A stretch of DNA of 64,000 nt from Pyrus communis. Taxonomy: Eukaryota > Streptophyta > Magnoliopsida > Rosales > Rosaceae. Every line of letters begins with the position of its first letter. The first letter of the stretch is position 1. The translations under genes and the position numbers were made by a program. The notes beneath the pieces were generated by a model, which worked only from the letters and a program-made list of their open reading frames with translations, was not told the origin of the DNA and did not search any database. The stretch covers positions 16,205,072-16,269,071 of the forward strand of contig NC_084807.1 of assembly GCF_963583255.1 (NCBI RefSeq), in the 5' to 3' direction. Below are positions 1-11,239 of this stretch, piece by piece.

Positions 1-72
1 CTCGTAACAAAAACAAAGAAACATAAAATAGGGTGCTCAAATGAGAATCTAGTGCAAAGAACAAGTAGCTTA

Positions 73-838
73 GGACATGTTTGGTACTCTACTTGAATTC
101 AAAATTTTGAATTGGAAAACAATTTTCAAGTCTTAGATCTTAAAAACTTGTTTGGTAAGACTATTCTCAAAAACTGAACTCAAGACTAACTAAAAAATAT
201 AGTCCATTATCAAAAAACATAAAAAAAAAAAAGAATTTTTAGAGTTTTTAAACTTAAATTCATTCATTTCCTTTCTCTCCCTCCTCCCCTCTCACCCCAA
301 ATATATATCTCTCTCTTTTCTTCTTTCTCTTTCCTTTTTTTTTTTTTTTTTTTTACCTTCTTCGTCTATAGGGAACTTTAACGAAAAACTCACAGTACTG
401 TTCACTTTAACGAAAAACTACATTCTTACACTAAAAAGTTCATCCTGGTATTATTCACTTTACCATTTATTTTGTCCTTATCGTGAAAAATCAAAGTTTC
501 AAGCCAATTTCATTAGTTTTCCTTTCCTCCAATCCGTTTTCTTCATTCTCTCGATTCTTTGTCGCACCCCTCTTCCTCTCTATCTTGTTCGATCCTCTCC
601 CTTCTTTCTGTTTCCTTCAATCATCTCTTACTTTCTTTTCTCCTTTCTCCTCTTTCTCCATCTCCTGCGACCCTCTCTTTTTAGATCTCCTTGTTTAATT
701 TAAATCGTAAAATTTAAAAATTTTAAATCGCAAACCAATCAAGTTTTTGAGTCTTAAAGAAAATTATTTTCAAGATATGTTTTTAAGAAATGTTTTGAGA
801 AATGATAAAAAATTTCAAATAAGATATCAAACAGGCAT
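73..838. mobile_element. Harbinger-like MITE with internal repeat
   Basis: A 766-bp element whose ends form short imperfect inverted repeats (GGACATGTTTGGTA on the left, the complement of TATCAAACAGGCAT on the right) next to a TTA on both sides (70-72 and 839-841), the 3-bp duplication expected of PIF/Harbinger elements. The interior has a poly-T run (about 335-354) and, from about 370 to 540, a sequence with the motif ACTTTAACGAAAAACT twice (about 375 and 407) that I recognise as very abundant in apple and pear DNA. The short reading frame at 483-698 is low-complexity and not a gene. Family placement is inference from termini and TSD. Confidence 0.55.
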
Positions 839-841
839 TTA

Positions 842-2092
842 ATATCCCCTAGTATTCCTTTAACTACTTCTTTCTACTTTTTAGACTCAAACAAGTAGCA
901 AGCAATGCTTCTTCCCAGCCGTTGAACTACAACTATGTCCTTTTTTTTCTCTTTGTCATGGTAATACTTCAACTATGACAATGATTGAATGAAAATATCA
1001 AATTCAACAAACTCAAAAGAAATCTTGCCGCCTAATTGAAAAATTAAATTATTAACCTTATAAAAATTATAAACAGAAATGATTTTTGGATACTTATTTG
1101 AAAGATGATTTGATAAACACACAATTTTTTTTTTTCAATCTCGCACACTTTTATTTAATTTTGTTTGCGTCTCTGCTTGATTATTTAATTTAATGACAAA
1201 AAAAATCAAGAGAATTATGTGACAAGCTAAAAAATATTTGTGAAAATCACTTATTCCGCACATATATGTTTTTTAGTACATCGATATATTTTTACATTAA
1301 GAAAAATGAGCGTTCGGCTAAATCACATAATGAGTAATCTAATTTGGTATCAAATTTGTCATCCACGAGATTTAAATCTATGAGCTTTTACTTCCAAGTG
1401 AAGAAGAATACTACTAATACAGAGTGTCTCCACACATATATGTTTATTTTTTATATTTTAATTAGATAAATAAAAAGAAACTAGTATTTTGGACCCAAGT
1501 CCAAGCCCTATCCAGAAGTAGTATGGTTGAGAAAGCACAACGAGATGCAAGGCAAGAGGCAATACAGATTCTCTTCTTTCTCCTCCGATTGTCCTCTCTA
1601 CCTTAAACAAACATACGAGAATCTTACCAATCAAAATTTCCAATCTTTCTCGACCGTCGGATCATGTACAACCCCCTGTTAATACTTGTTGGGTCCCATT
1701 GAAAGGATCCCATGAATACGATTCCAAAGAGCGAGACAAGAAGCTGCCTGCCGCTTCCTTCTACAACTCTCTTTTTTCGTCTCCTGCACTTTCTATTCAA
1801 ACCCTCCCTCCCCACTTTGTTTTCGCTTTGAGTCCACCCAAAGCGGTTCAGATTCCAAATGGGTGACCTTTTGTTTTTTGCTTCTGACTGCTCTTCCTGA
1901 ATCTATCTTTCGAAAACCAGCCATTTCTGGATAAATCCTGATCTGGGTTCTCTGTGATTCTTCATTTTCCATTACTTTTCACCATTCTTTTGATTTTTTA
2001 AGTTGTGGTTTTTCATTTATTTAGCATTTTAGTGGGGGGTTTTCAGTTTTTTTAAGTGATTGGGGACTCTGTGAGAAGTTGGGAATTTGCAG
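842..2092. other. intergenic stretch and likely ATL promoter/5'UTR
   Basis: AT-rich sequence without recognisable coding. From about 1800 the base composition rises in C and T before the start codon at 2093, which fits a 5' untranslated leader. I see no convincing TATA box at a fixed distance. Minus-strand frames at 1458-1815 show no domain. Confidence 0.4.
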
Positions 2093-4093
2093 ATGATGCG
2101 TTCGGTTATGAACTTGATTACTACTGTGATAGGTTTTGGTATGAGTGCAACATTTATTGTGTTTGTTTGCACAAGAATCATCTGTGGGAGGCTGCGAGGA
2201 AGAGAATCGAGGCCTATGTTCGAGATTGAATCAAGGGTTGATCTTGAGCAGGTATGTAATGGATTCCCTCTGCTATATTTGTTTTGTCAGCTTAGAATGA
2301 TCTGATTGGGGTAATTTTCCCAGTTTTGAGCATTTTTTTTTTCTGTATGAGTTTCTGTTTTCAGTTGGTTATGTATGATTGATTGATTGTTTGGTAACTG
2401 GGATCACTACTTCCCAGTTTAGCATCTCAGTAGCTTACTTGGGTGAGCTTTTATGCGTGTATTTATTTTGACAAAGCGCTATTCTGTTCTAAACTGCTCT
2501 AATGTACGAGGAGGGGGATCCGAGCTTTTATGCGTTTAAAGATATGATCATGCTTGATGTGTTCTAGTTTTTCATGTCAACTTTGCTGCAGTTGAGAGTC
2601 AACTCTGAGATATGGAAGAAATGATAATAAAAACAATAGATGTTGCAATGTACTAGTTTTCTGTTGTATGCAGAAAATGCAGTTACTGGATAAGGAAGGA
2701 TACATAAAAGATGACGGGGAAGTTTGGGAATCATTCTTTATTTGTTTTCTTATCAGCATTCATAACTGGGGAGGCTGCTTGCTCAATAACTTTGACATTT
2801 GATTGTTCTTTGTTGCACCATATTAAGATGTTCTGAAATTTCATGCTTTTTGTTTCTGATAACTCAAAGACTAGATTTTTCGTTCACGCCCCTTTGTACT
2901 TGTGTTCCCTGCTATGGAGATTGATGTCATTCCACTAAAACTTGAGAGTTTTTCACTTTCTCAATAGTTACTTAAGTTTTGAGCAATGGGAGAGAAGTGA
3001 GGATAAAGAATGGTGGACGGAGGTGTTGATATATCCCACATCGGCCGTAGAAAGAAAGAAAGAAGAGTTTAAATATCCTAGCCTCACTCCATCTAATACC
3101 GAGACCTTTTGTGATAAAACCCCACGGATTGTGCAGGTGGCAATTACCAAGTTGGGGACAATATCAGTATTGTTAGATGTGGGGCCTTCAGCCTCTCTCT
3201 GATAATTCTACAGCAGGGTGGTGGGAGGAGGAGGGAGGAATGAAAGAGATCATACAGAACATAAACTAGAAAAAGAAACCGACTTTACTTTTCCTTAATG
3301 CCCCTTTGCATTTGTGTCAACTGATATTGAGATTGATGTCACTCAATTATAACTTGAGAGATTTTAATATTGTCAATAGTAACTTAAGTTTTGAGCAACG
3401 GGTTCTAACTTCTAAGTTTGCATTGTTTTCTGGCAGCCAGAGCATCAGGTTAGTGGCCTTGAACAAGTTGTGGTTTCTGCAATCCCTACGATGAAGTACG
3501 ATCAAGAGGCTTTCAGTTCCTTAGAAGATGCGCAGTAAGCTTCACAGTTTCATTTCTCCTAGTGCCTAACAACTCTCATTTGCTTTCCATCTTAAATATT
3601 TACTATTAATTGAAATATATCATAAAGTTAGAGCATGTTAGTTTTCCGCGCTTTTTTGTGAGATTTTCTTGAGCTTTGGTACTCACGCGTTTTGGACACT
3701 GGTGAGTAAGTCTAATCCATATTCTTTTGCAGGTGCTCAATCTGTTTGGGGGAGTACCAGGAGAAAGAAGTACTGCGAATCATGCCCAAATGTGGCCACA
3801 GTTTTCATCTCTCTTGCATTGATACATGGCTGAGGAAACAGTCTACTTGCCCAGTTTGCCGTTTACCATTAAAAGAATCCCTTGGAACAAAACATGTGAG
3901 GTCAGCAACGTTCAGCATGGCTCGATCTTTTGACGAGTCTGAGATTTCAACTGAACATTCTCAGCAGTGGCTATTACCTGGCGCCACTGAGCGTTTGGCA
4001 GGCAACGTTAGCAACCAAGGGCATTTAGATTCTGCTCCAGGAAACCCCTCCGAACTGACCCCATCTAGAGAACCAGAAACAAGGCAATGGTAA
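2093..4093 (+). CDS. RING-H2 finger E3 ubiquitin ligase, ATL family
   Basis: Probable membrane-anchored E3 ubiquitin ligase of the ATL family. Three exons close in frame: 2093-2251, 3437-3534 and 3733-4093, giving 205 residues. Residues about 5-27 form one hydrophobic segment. Residues 60-62 read GLE, a variant of the GLD motif that precedes the RING in ATL proteins. The RING-H2 domain is complete: Cys87, Cys90, Cys106, His108, His111, Cys114, Cys125 and Cys128, with Pro126 and Trp118 where E2 binding needs them. The tail after residue 135 is polar and unstructured. Most ATL genes lack introns; the ATL58/ATL59 group has them, so this is probably that subgroup (inference). The start at 2093 is the first ATG in the leader and is followed at once by a second ATG. 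Intron 1 (1185 bp) carries a duplication and a repeat fragment. Confidence 0.85.
2888..3402. repeat. 103-bp direct duplication in ATL intron 1
   Basis: Two copies of the same 103-bp sequence, 2888-2990 and 3300-3402, both beginning GCCCCTTTG and ending in TTTTGAGCAA(T/C)GGG. They have equal length and about 83% identity by eye (roughly 18 mismatches). They bracket about 310 bp that contain the repeat fragment at about 3018-3205. Copy 2 ends only 34 bp before exon 2. Confidence 0.75.
3018..3205 (+). repeat. LTR/TRIM-like repeat fragment in intron
   Basis: A block starting near the phrase TGTTGATATATCCCACATCGG and containing a run of GAAA repeats, a GATAAAACCCCACGG motif and a GGGGACAATATCAGTATTG motif. 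I recognise this word order from dispersed short LTR-like repeats in dicot genomes, but I cannot name the family. Its exact ends are not defined and no target duplication of its own is visible. Confidence 0.4.
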
Positions 4094-5043
4094 AATCAAA
4101 GAGATTGGTCCAAGGAACCAGACATGCATTTGCTTCCAGCAAGCCTGCAATAGGTGACTTATCTTTATTTTTCCTTCCCCTTCAGCGGGAATTTGTTTCA
4201 CATGGTTGGCCGGGTAGGTTTGATCGGAGAATTCTCATACCTTGCATAGAATGCTACCATCCGTTGTCGATGGTACAAACGGAAATTGTGCGACAGAACT
4301 CTAAATTTTTAGTAGAAAGTTTGAAAATGAAGCTTACAAATATAATTTGATTGTTGTAAGTTATATTCACTATCACTGCATCTTTTCAACTTCGATGAGT
4401 TGTATTTGCTTCAGCATACCAAGTTCCTGAATTTGGCAATTCTTCTGATAACTCCTCTGGCCATTTGACCGTGTATTAAGTAAATGCATATACCATAGCT
4501 AAGTCCATCAGTTGGAGGTTTGTTTCTGCTAAAGGGAGAATTGTTTCTCGGGTTTTGTTGCAGGATCTTTATTATTTAAAGATCATCTTTGGAAAATTCA
4601 TTCGGCTTGAAAACTGTATCCATATGAATCAAAAATGTTAAGACAACGATATTACTTGTCACCATAATCATCAATTTGCTCAACGCATATAGACAGTGAA
4701 AAGATCTTCAAAGTAAATGAATTTCTAGGGATAATCTTTGGATGACAGATAATAAATGGTGGGGTTAACACATTTGTATGATAGATTAATACTACATCAT
4801 CATATAAGGAGGAACAACTCTTTACATATAAAATATCAAATGTTGGTTTAAATAATCAGTTCTCGCCAAAGTGAAACCTAAATCTAGTCTTCAACATGAA
4901 CTAATTAAACTAAATTTAATAAAGATAATGTATCTGAATTCAATTTTCATGAACGACACAAACTGAATACTAAAAATATTAAAGAGCTACAATGCGCCCT
5001 CAGGATCACCTTTAGAGCATTACAAAGTCAAATTGAGAGAGAT
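4094..5043. other. 3'UTR and intergenic DNA
   Basis: The first 300-400 bp are probably the ATL 3' untranslated region. The open frame 4087-4350 overlaps the stop codon in another frame and shows no domain. The rest is AT-rich with no coding signal. Confidence 0.4.
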
Positions 5044-5498
5044 GAGTAAATTGTAGCAATTATCCCTCAACTAAAAATTCATTACCATTGGTCCCTCAAC
5101 TCATTAAAACATGTAGATATGGTCATTTTTGTTAACTTCGTCAAAATTCTGTCAAAATGAGTTCTGTTGGAAGGATCATTGCTACAATTGGGTTTTGGGT
5201 TAAAGTTGAGGGATCATTGCTTTAATTGAGTTAAAGTTGAGTGAACATTTCTCCAACTGAATTAAGGTTGAGGGACCATTGATACAATTTTTCTGATTTG
5301 ATTTTCCATATTTACCCCTTGATTTAGCTTCACGTACATTACACCTGACTCATTTTGACAGAAGTTCTAACGGAGTTGACTAAAAAGACCATAACTACAT
5401 GTTTTGATGAGTTGAGTGACCAATGATAATAAATTTTTAGTTGAAGGACTATTGCTCTTACTAAGTTAAAGTTGAAATATCATTATTACAATTTACTC
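5044..5498. mobile_element. foldback MITE, copy 1 (long inverted repeats)
   Basis: A 455-bp element with long terminal inverted repeats. The left arm, from GAGTAAATTGTAG, and the right arm, ending CAATTTACTC, can be paired over roughly 100 bp including the phrases CCCTCAACTAAAAATTCATTA and TCTGTCAAAATGAG and their complements. The arms are longer than usual for Harbinger or Tourist MITEs and closer to Mutator-type foldback elements (inference). Short internal repeats of GTTGAGGGA(C/T)CATTG occur between the arms. The same family recurs at 9049-9495. Confidence 0.7.
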
Positions 5499-5764
5499 GA
5501 GATATCATTTGACGAAAGAAATACTAATGTGGAGACTAGATCCCCGGCTGTACCAAGAATCCCTTCAAATTGGCATGGCATCAAAGAATACACGTGGAGC
5601 ACATAGGCCTGAAAGCCTTACAAAATTCCATGAAACCCACGGTCACCAAATAGACCACAAAACTCAGGAAACCGATAGAAGGTAGAGAGTCGAGACCACA
5701 TGGACAAAAATTCCCACCGAACCAACCATTAAATCACATCAAAATTTTACACAGAAGGTCGATA
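5499..5764. promoter_or_regulatory. likely promoter of the fructosamine kinase gene
   Basis: The 266 bp between the MITE and the start codon at 5765. No clear TATA box or named element can be assigned. If transcription starts here, the MITE lies within about 300 bp of the start site. Confidence 0.3.
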
Positions 5765-8742
5765 ATGGTGGCACATGTGGGACTCATATCGCTCTTTTCT
5801 CCTTGCTTTCCTTCTCCGACTCGTCTTCCTCTTCTCCCCTCCTCCAAGCACAGACCTTTTACTACCAGTAAGTATGGCATACGCTGTCAACAAAATCCCA
5901 GGTTTTATTTTAGCTTAATTTTATATTTGCATGGCCGATTCGAGCTCTAATGGGGTAATTATTTGAGAATTGTAGAATTACCCATTACTTATTGAACTTA
6001 TTTGATGCATTTGCGAGCGAAATGAGTGTTATTTCTTTGGTTAAAGAAAATTATATTAATTACCCATCTTTTTGTTTTAAGGTTTATCGGATATTTTGGC
6101 TAAAAGATTTGGTTTTTGCACTTTATTTTCTGTGAAAGCGTTGAATTGTAGTTTTTTTTCTTCCGGTTTCTTTCTTCTGGAAAGCCACTTTGAAAGAGTT
6201 TTGATTTGTATTTTCTTGGTTTTTCATTTGTGTTGTGATGAGGTCTTGCTGTTGAATACATAATTTGAACAAGAAACCGAAGGAAACTAGGTTGTTTCGA
6301 GTCAATGGCGGGCGTGTTATCGATTTTATAAGTAGTTGGTTGAGTTTGAGGCTATAGTTGATTGAAACCTTGATGAAGCTGATTCTCACTGAAATGGGCA
6401 TATGCCAGTATGTACTGATCCTCTATTGAGTTGTGTTGATTAAACCGTTGAATTCACCAGTCATATTTATTTGGCAGTGGCGGCACTGAGTGATGATCCG
6501 GTTCGTGAATGGATTCTCTCAGACGGAAATGCAACACAGATAACAAGAATTAGTCCTGTAGGGGGCGGCTGCATCAATCGTGCTAATCGTTACGACACTG
6601 ATGCTGGTTCTTTCTTTGTGAAAACAAACAGGTTTGGCTACATTCTACTTTTGATGTTTCTAATTTTGAAATTTTCAACTGCATATGCTCTTTTAAAATC
6701 CTTATCTCCATTTCAAAGTCATAAATATGTTTAGTTAAATCATTGAATCAGGAGCATTGGGCCATCGATGTTTGAGGGAGAGGCTCTTGGTTTAGGTGCC
6801 ATGTATGAAACTGGGTCAATTCGTGTCCCTAAGCCATTCAAGGTGCGGAAGTTTTAAAGTTGTTAATTTATCTTGTATTAGTAAAAGTGAACATGACCTC
6901 CATGGCAATGCTTGAAAACTTAGATAACCTGCTCTTATGTATTGCAGTTCGGGCCACTACCTACTGGTGGGTCTTACATCATTATGGAATTTATCGAATT
7001 TGGTTCATCTAGAGGTAACCAGGTGAGGATTGGTGAATTTTTCATGTACTTGATATAGGTGGCAACGACTTGTTATGAATTCTAATGGTATATTTGTATT
7101 CAGTCTATTCTAGGCAGGAAGCTTGCTGAAATGCATAAAGCTGGAAAATCTGAAAAAGGTTTTGGTTTTGAAGTTGACAACACTGTGGGCAGGTCGGCAG
7201 GCTTTCTAATCATGTGCAGTCACACGTGCTGATATCCGCACACAAAATTCTTGAGTTCGAGGATAAACACTTTTAATAAATGAGGTATATGAAACCAATT
7301 TTTCCTTGCAGCACTCCACAGATAAACACTTGGTCATCAGATTGGATTCAGTTCTATGGGGAGCATAGACTGGGTTATCAGTTGCAGCTGGCATTAGACC
7401 AGTACGGTGATAGTACTATATATGAAAAAGGTATATATTGTCTTCCTATGGTTGATTCTGTATCATGGCTGCTTCTACTTACCTTTGAGGATGATTTATT
7501 TGGATCGATTGGCCAAGAATAAATCATGAGTTTGCACCATTTATTGTATTATTATTGAATGTGTTAGTTACTTGTTGATCGTATATAACAGGACAAAGAT
7601 TGATTAAGAGTATGGGATCGCTCTTTGATAACATAGCTATAGAACCATGTTTGTTACATGGGGACTTATGGAGCGGAAATATCAGCGCTGATAAGAATGG
7701 CGAGCCTGTTATACTTGATCCAGCATGTTACTGTAAGTTAAATTAGTTTGGTCATCAGATTTCGTCACGATGGAGCATCTTAAAATTGAACTGTGTTGCT
7801 TCTAACTGTTACTGTTGGAGGCTAGCCTATGCTTGTCGTTTGAAATGAAATACTATCATGGAGCATAAGATATTTGCATATATCATCTGGGAGAGAGGGT
7901 GAGTTGAAAGTCTGAAATCAATCCAAATCCCACCACGTGCTTTGATATGCAAAATTATACAGCATGGTTTGTATATCTTATGATAGAAGTTGGCTCTGAT
8001 GATTATCAACAGACAGAAACACACAGACACTTGTTTTGGTTTTGAGATTGAAAAAATGATGGTTGCAATATATTTTGCATTGCTCAAATCGCGGAAAATG
8101 ATGTAGTATTTATTTTTTTAAATTCTAAGTACTGTCAGCTGCTTTTCGTATAGATGGACATAACGAGGCAGAATTTGGAATGTCGTGGTGTGCTGGCTTT
8201 GGAGGATCTTTCTATGGTTCCTATTTCGAGGTAGATCCTTTTTTCACCCTTCTCTTCTTGTGGATAAAACAGGAAACCAATTCGAACCATTGAGGTATCA
8301 TGCATATGGTTAATCTCTGTTCTGTTTCTGGTTTACGTACTCCTGTGCTGCGCCTATATTCATACAAACAAGTTTGAGTGTCATCGGTAGGACATAACTT
8401 TCAAAGGAGAAGATCATAACTAGAACTTTAAGTAGGATTTGGCATTGATGATTGCACTTGGTCTAACCTTTCAATTGAATACGAAAGTCCAACCAAGCAA
8501 ACTGAAGTTGTGTCCCAGTGTCTTGGTCTAAGCATTCATATGCCAGTTTAATTTTTTTTTCATTTCTTAATTAATGAGTTCCCATGTGTGTCCAGGTGAT
8601 GCCAAAACAACCAGGATTTGATAAGAGGAAGGAGCTATATCTGTTGTATCATTACTTGAATCATTATAACCTCTTTGGGTCGGGTTATCGTTCGTCTTCA
8701 ATGTCTATAATAGACGATTATCTTCGGATGTTGAAAGCTTAG
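5765..8742 (+). CDS. FN3K: fructosamine-3-kinase (protein-ribulosamine 3-kinase), plastid type
   Basis: Phosphorylates sugar amines on glycated proteins so that they break down, a deglycation repair step. Nine exons join in frame: 5765-5867, 6478-6631, 6752-6842, 6948-7022, 7104-7192, 7312-7430, 7592-7732, 8154-8230 and 8596-8742, giving 331 residues. Residues 1-34 are rich in Ser, Pro and Arg and poor in acidic residues, as in a chloroplast transit peptide; the codon for Met35 is split between exons 1 and 2. The nucleotide loop reads GGGCIN (63-68) with Cys66; Lys83 is the likely ATP-binding lysine. The catalytic loop is HGDLWSGN (233-240, Asp235), and the metal-binding Asp is Asp253 in ILDPA. 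The tail carries the family's GSFYGSYFE and LYHYLNHYN patterns. Length and motifs fit the plant family (about 330 residues). Known biology: the loop cysteine is a redox switch in the Arabidopsis enzyme. Confidence 0.92.
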
Positions 8743-9048
8743 ACATTGTGTATAACTTTTTACTTTTAGTGTTTCTGTGGAAACAAGTCAAGTGCATCTG
8801 TATATGTCGCTGCTCGGTCTTGGTCGTTTCCTTGGTCATTATAGTGCAAGGGGCTTGTAGCTTATGCGGTTAAAAGTATTTATCTCACGAGAAAAAAGTA
8901 AAGAAAACAGTGAATTCCAATTTTACATTGATGGGATTCCGGGCTATGATTTGCGGGTGCATATTGGTTTGGTTGGGCTGTACTCAACATCTCCCTATTT
9001 GGTTGGCTTTGCATACGCCACGGTTCCCTATATCGTTGCAATTAAAAA

Positions 9049-9495
9049 GAGGAAATTGCATCAATTATCTCTTAACTTTAATTAAATTGGAGTAATCGCC
9101 TATCAATTAAAAATTCACGATCATTGGTCCTTTAACTTCTCAAGATCTGCAGTTATGGTCATTTTCTGTAACTCCGTTAAAACTTCCGTCAAAATAGGTT
9201 ATGTGTCACACACGAGGCTTAATCGAGAGACAAATACAAAAAACCAAATGAGAAAAATTATAACAAGATCCTTCAACTTTAACTCAACTGGAGAAATGAT
9301 TTCTTAACTTTAACCCAATTGGAGCAATGGTCTCTCAACTTTAATTCAATTGTAGCAATGATCATTCTAACATAACTTATTTTGACAGAATTCTGATGGA
9401 GTTAACGAAAATGATCATAAATGCACGTTTTGATGAGTTAATGGACTAATGGTAATGGATATTTAGTTGATGGATCATTGCTCCAATTTTCTCTT
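9049..9495. mobile_element. foldback MITE, copy 2
   Basis: A second member of the family at 5044-5498. It shares CAATTAAAAATTCACGATCATTGGTCC on the left (a variant of the first copy's left arm) and TTTTGACAGAATTCTGATGGAGTTAACG toward the right, and ends in a complementary arm (GGATCATTGCTCCAATTTTCTCTT). The arms are more diverged than in copy 1. It lies about 300 bp downstream of the kinase stop codon, so the two copies bracket that gene. Ends are approximate. Confidence 0.6.
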
Positions 9496-10125
9496 AAAAA
9501 AATTAAAATGTTTTAAAGCCATAAAAGTTCATAAAATTAAATAAAAATAAAAAGTAAATCTCAAGCAATGTTAAAATTCTGGTATATGCAGAAATATCGA
9601 TATTTAAATTTGTAGCAATATCGACAGATATATTGAATATCGACATTAGTTGTTTTCGATGGAAAAGATGAAAATTTAAAATGAAACTTTAGGGTTTGTC
9701 AAACCTTGATTTAGACGAAATGTAAGAATTTCTGGATATTTAGTAAATGTGTTAAGAATATTGACGATATTTGTCAATTTTAGTTTAAATTTTAAAAGTA
9801 TCCGTCTCTAGTTTTAAGTATGGACCGTACTAAAAAAAAATTAAACACTGATCTCGAAGGTTTTTACATAAACGCCCGGCTTCCAAACTGGAAGGACTGA
9901 GAGGTGACGACACGCAGTCTAAGCAAACAGAAGAAGTAACCAGTTATGTTGGACCCGAACTCAAAACGCAGTCTCTGATCCTTAGAATCTCCGAGTGTCG
10001 TCATCCCGGTAAGCAAACAACTTCTTGGAGAAGCAGAAGCAGCTTTCATCACCTTCCATTTAAACAACAGATTGATTGATTGATTTCTACAGATACTGAT
10101 CACTGCAAAGATTGAGACTTCTCCA
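9496..10125. other. intergenic stretch, leader of the next gene
   Basis: AT-rich DNA with several ATATCGA(T/C) words between 9590 and 9790, which look like an old repeat, followed from about 9870 by GC-richer sequence that is probably the promoter and 5' leader of the gene starting at 10126. Confidence 0.35.
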
Positions 10126-10659
10126 ATGGAATCCATGGCAGAAGCAGACCCAGAACCACCGCCGCCACCATTCCCACCACCACCGCCACCACTGTCCGAC
10201 CTTATCCTCTCCCTAGAACAAGCAACCCTTATGGCCAAACAGCTCCCTTGCACCGCCGACCCCGCTCACCTCCTCCACATCCATTCCTCCCTCCACCAAG
10301 CCCACCTGCAGCTCTCCAATTTTCTCTCAACACACAAATTGCCCCAGCCCCAGCGGCAGAACTCCCTCTCCTCCGCCACCGGCAACGAGCCCATGCAAGT
10401 CGGCGATGGCGATGGCGACGATGATTGTGATGGCTTTGGAGAGGGGGATTCCAGGCCCACAATTGACATGGTTGAGGAGCAGATGAGGGATTGCTTCATC
10501 AAGAACAAGCGGCTCAAGAGGCGGCTTTCGCCTTCTGCGGCGGCCCTTGCGGAAGAGAGGCGGATGAACGATGATGGATTTGTGGGGAGTATGAAGGGTT
10601 TTGACCCTCATGGCTCAAAGGAGAGGGCTTTGGAGCTTGTGTACCAGTTTCATGGCTGA
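10126..10659 (+). CDS. conserved-looking proline-rich protein, unknown function
   Basis: A single-exon frame of 177 residues. I do not recognise the family. The order is: a proline stretch (residues about 9-23), a helical segment with alternating Leu and His (about 26-68), an acidic Gly/Asp run (about 92-107), and a basic block with MVEEQMRDCF and KNKRLKRRLSPSAAA (about 115-141), then a short tail ending ELVYQFHG. The basic block could be a nuclear localisation signal (inference). The frame is much richer in G and C than its surroundings, so overlapping minus-strand frames are long but lack any structure. The first ATG is followed by a second four codons later, and a clean 5' leader precedes it. 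No introns are needed. It could be a transcription cofactor-type protein, but nothing in the sequence proves that. Confidence 0.7.
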   Translation: MESMAEADPEPPPPPFPPPPPPLSDLILSLEQATLMAKQLPCTADPAHLLHIHSSLHQAHLQLSNFLSTHKLPQPQRQNSLSSATGNEPMQVGDGDGDDDCDGFGEGDSRPTIDMVEEQMRDCFIKNKRLKRRLSPSAAALAEERRMNDDGFVGSMKGFDPHGSKERALELVYQFHG

Positions 10660-11239
10660 GTTGGGTGGAAACAGAGCGAAAACAGGGGAAACAACAGAGG
10701 AGTTCTGTTGCGTTTTGCACTGCAATGAATCCGACGATTCACAAGGACATGAATACAGTGAGTTTTTTGTGGTTACTATTTGTTCTAATTTATGGTTTTG
10801 TTTATGTGATGGAATAGAAATGTATGATTGTGGATTCGATGGTTATGTATTTTCGTCGATTAATAGGAAAGTATCGGTAGTAATATGTTGAATGAGAAAA
10901 TTGTTCTACTTGTCAGTATCTCTGCAAAATAATTAATTGGAAGCAACCTTCTTACTGCGACTTATAACAAACACAACGACACGAGTGATAATATATTTTC
11001 TTAATTTCATAGTATTACAGCATTATGCAGTGCACAAATCTTATTCACTGTCTAACCTTTGAACATAGTTTATGGGTCATTTATGCTGCTTCTAACAAGT
11101 CTGCCGATGTTTAGTTCTTTTCCTAGGAACACTTTGATGGAATTTTTCCAGCTTGTATATATTTTTGCATTTGCGTTTGCGTGAAAAATGCTGCAATCCT
11201 GCAGCTCATGTGCTAGAACAGTCTATGCTCTCTATATTG
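10660..11239. other. 3'UTR and intergenic DNA
   Basis: Nothing recognisable. The frame at 10601-10891 runs out of phase through the end of the gene and into its 3' region and has no domain. Confidence 0.3.

Noticed and set aside
2942..3202. 86-codon open frame in the ATL intron
   Set aside because: Covers the duplication and repeat fragment; no protein features.
3018..3205. Cassandra-type TRIM with 5S rRNA-like sequence
   Set aside because: Considered because of short LTR-like repeats, but none of the conserved 5S words are present.
10229..10720. Several minus-strand frames opposite the proline-rich gene
   Set aside because: Low-complexity Arg/Trp/Pro text caused by GC-rich antisense; no start context, domain or splice logic.
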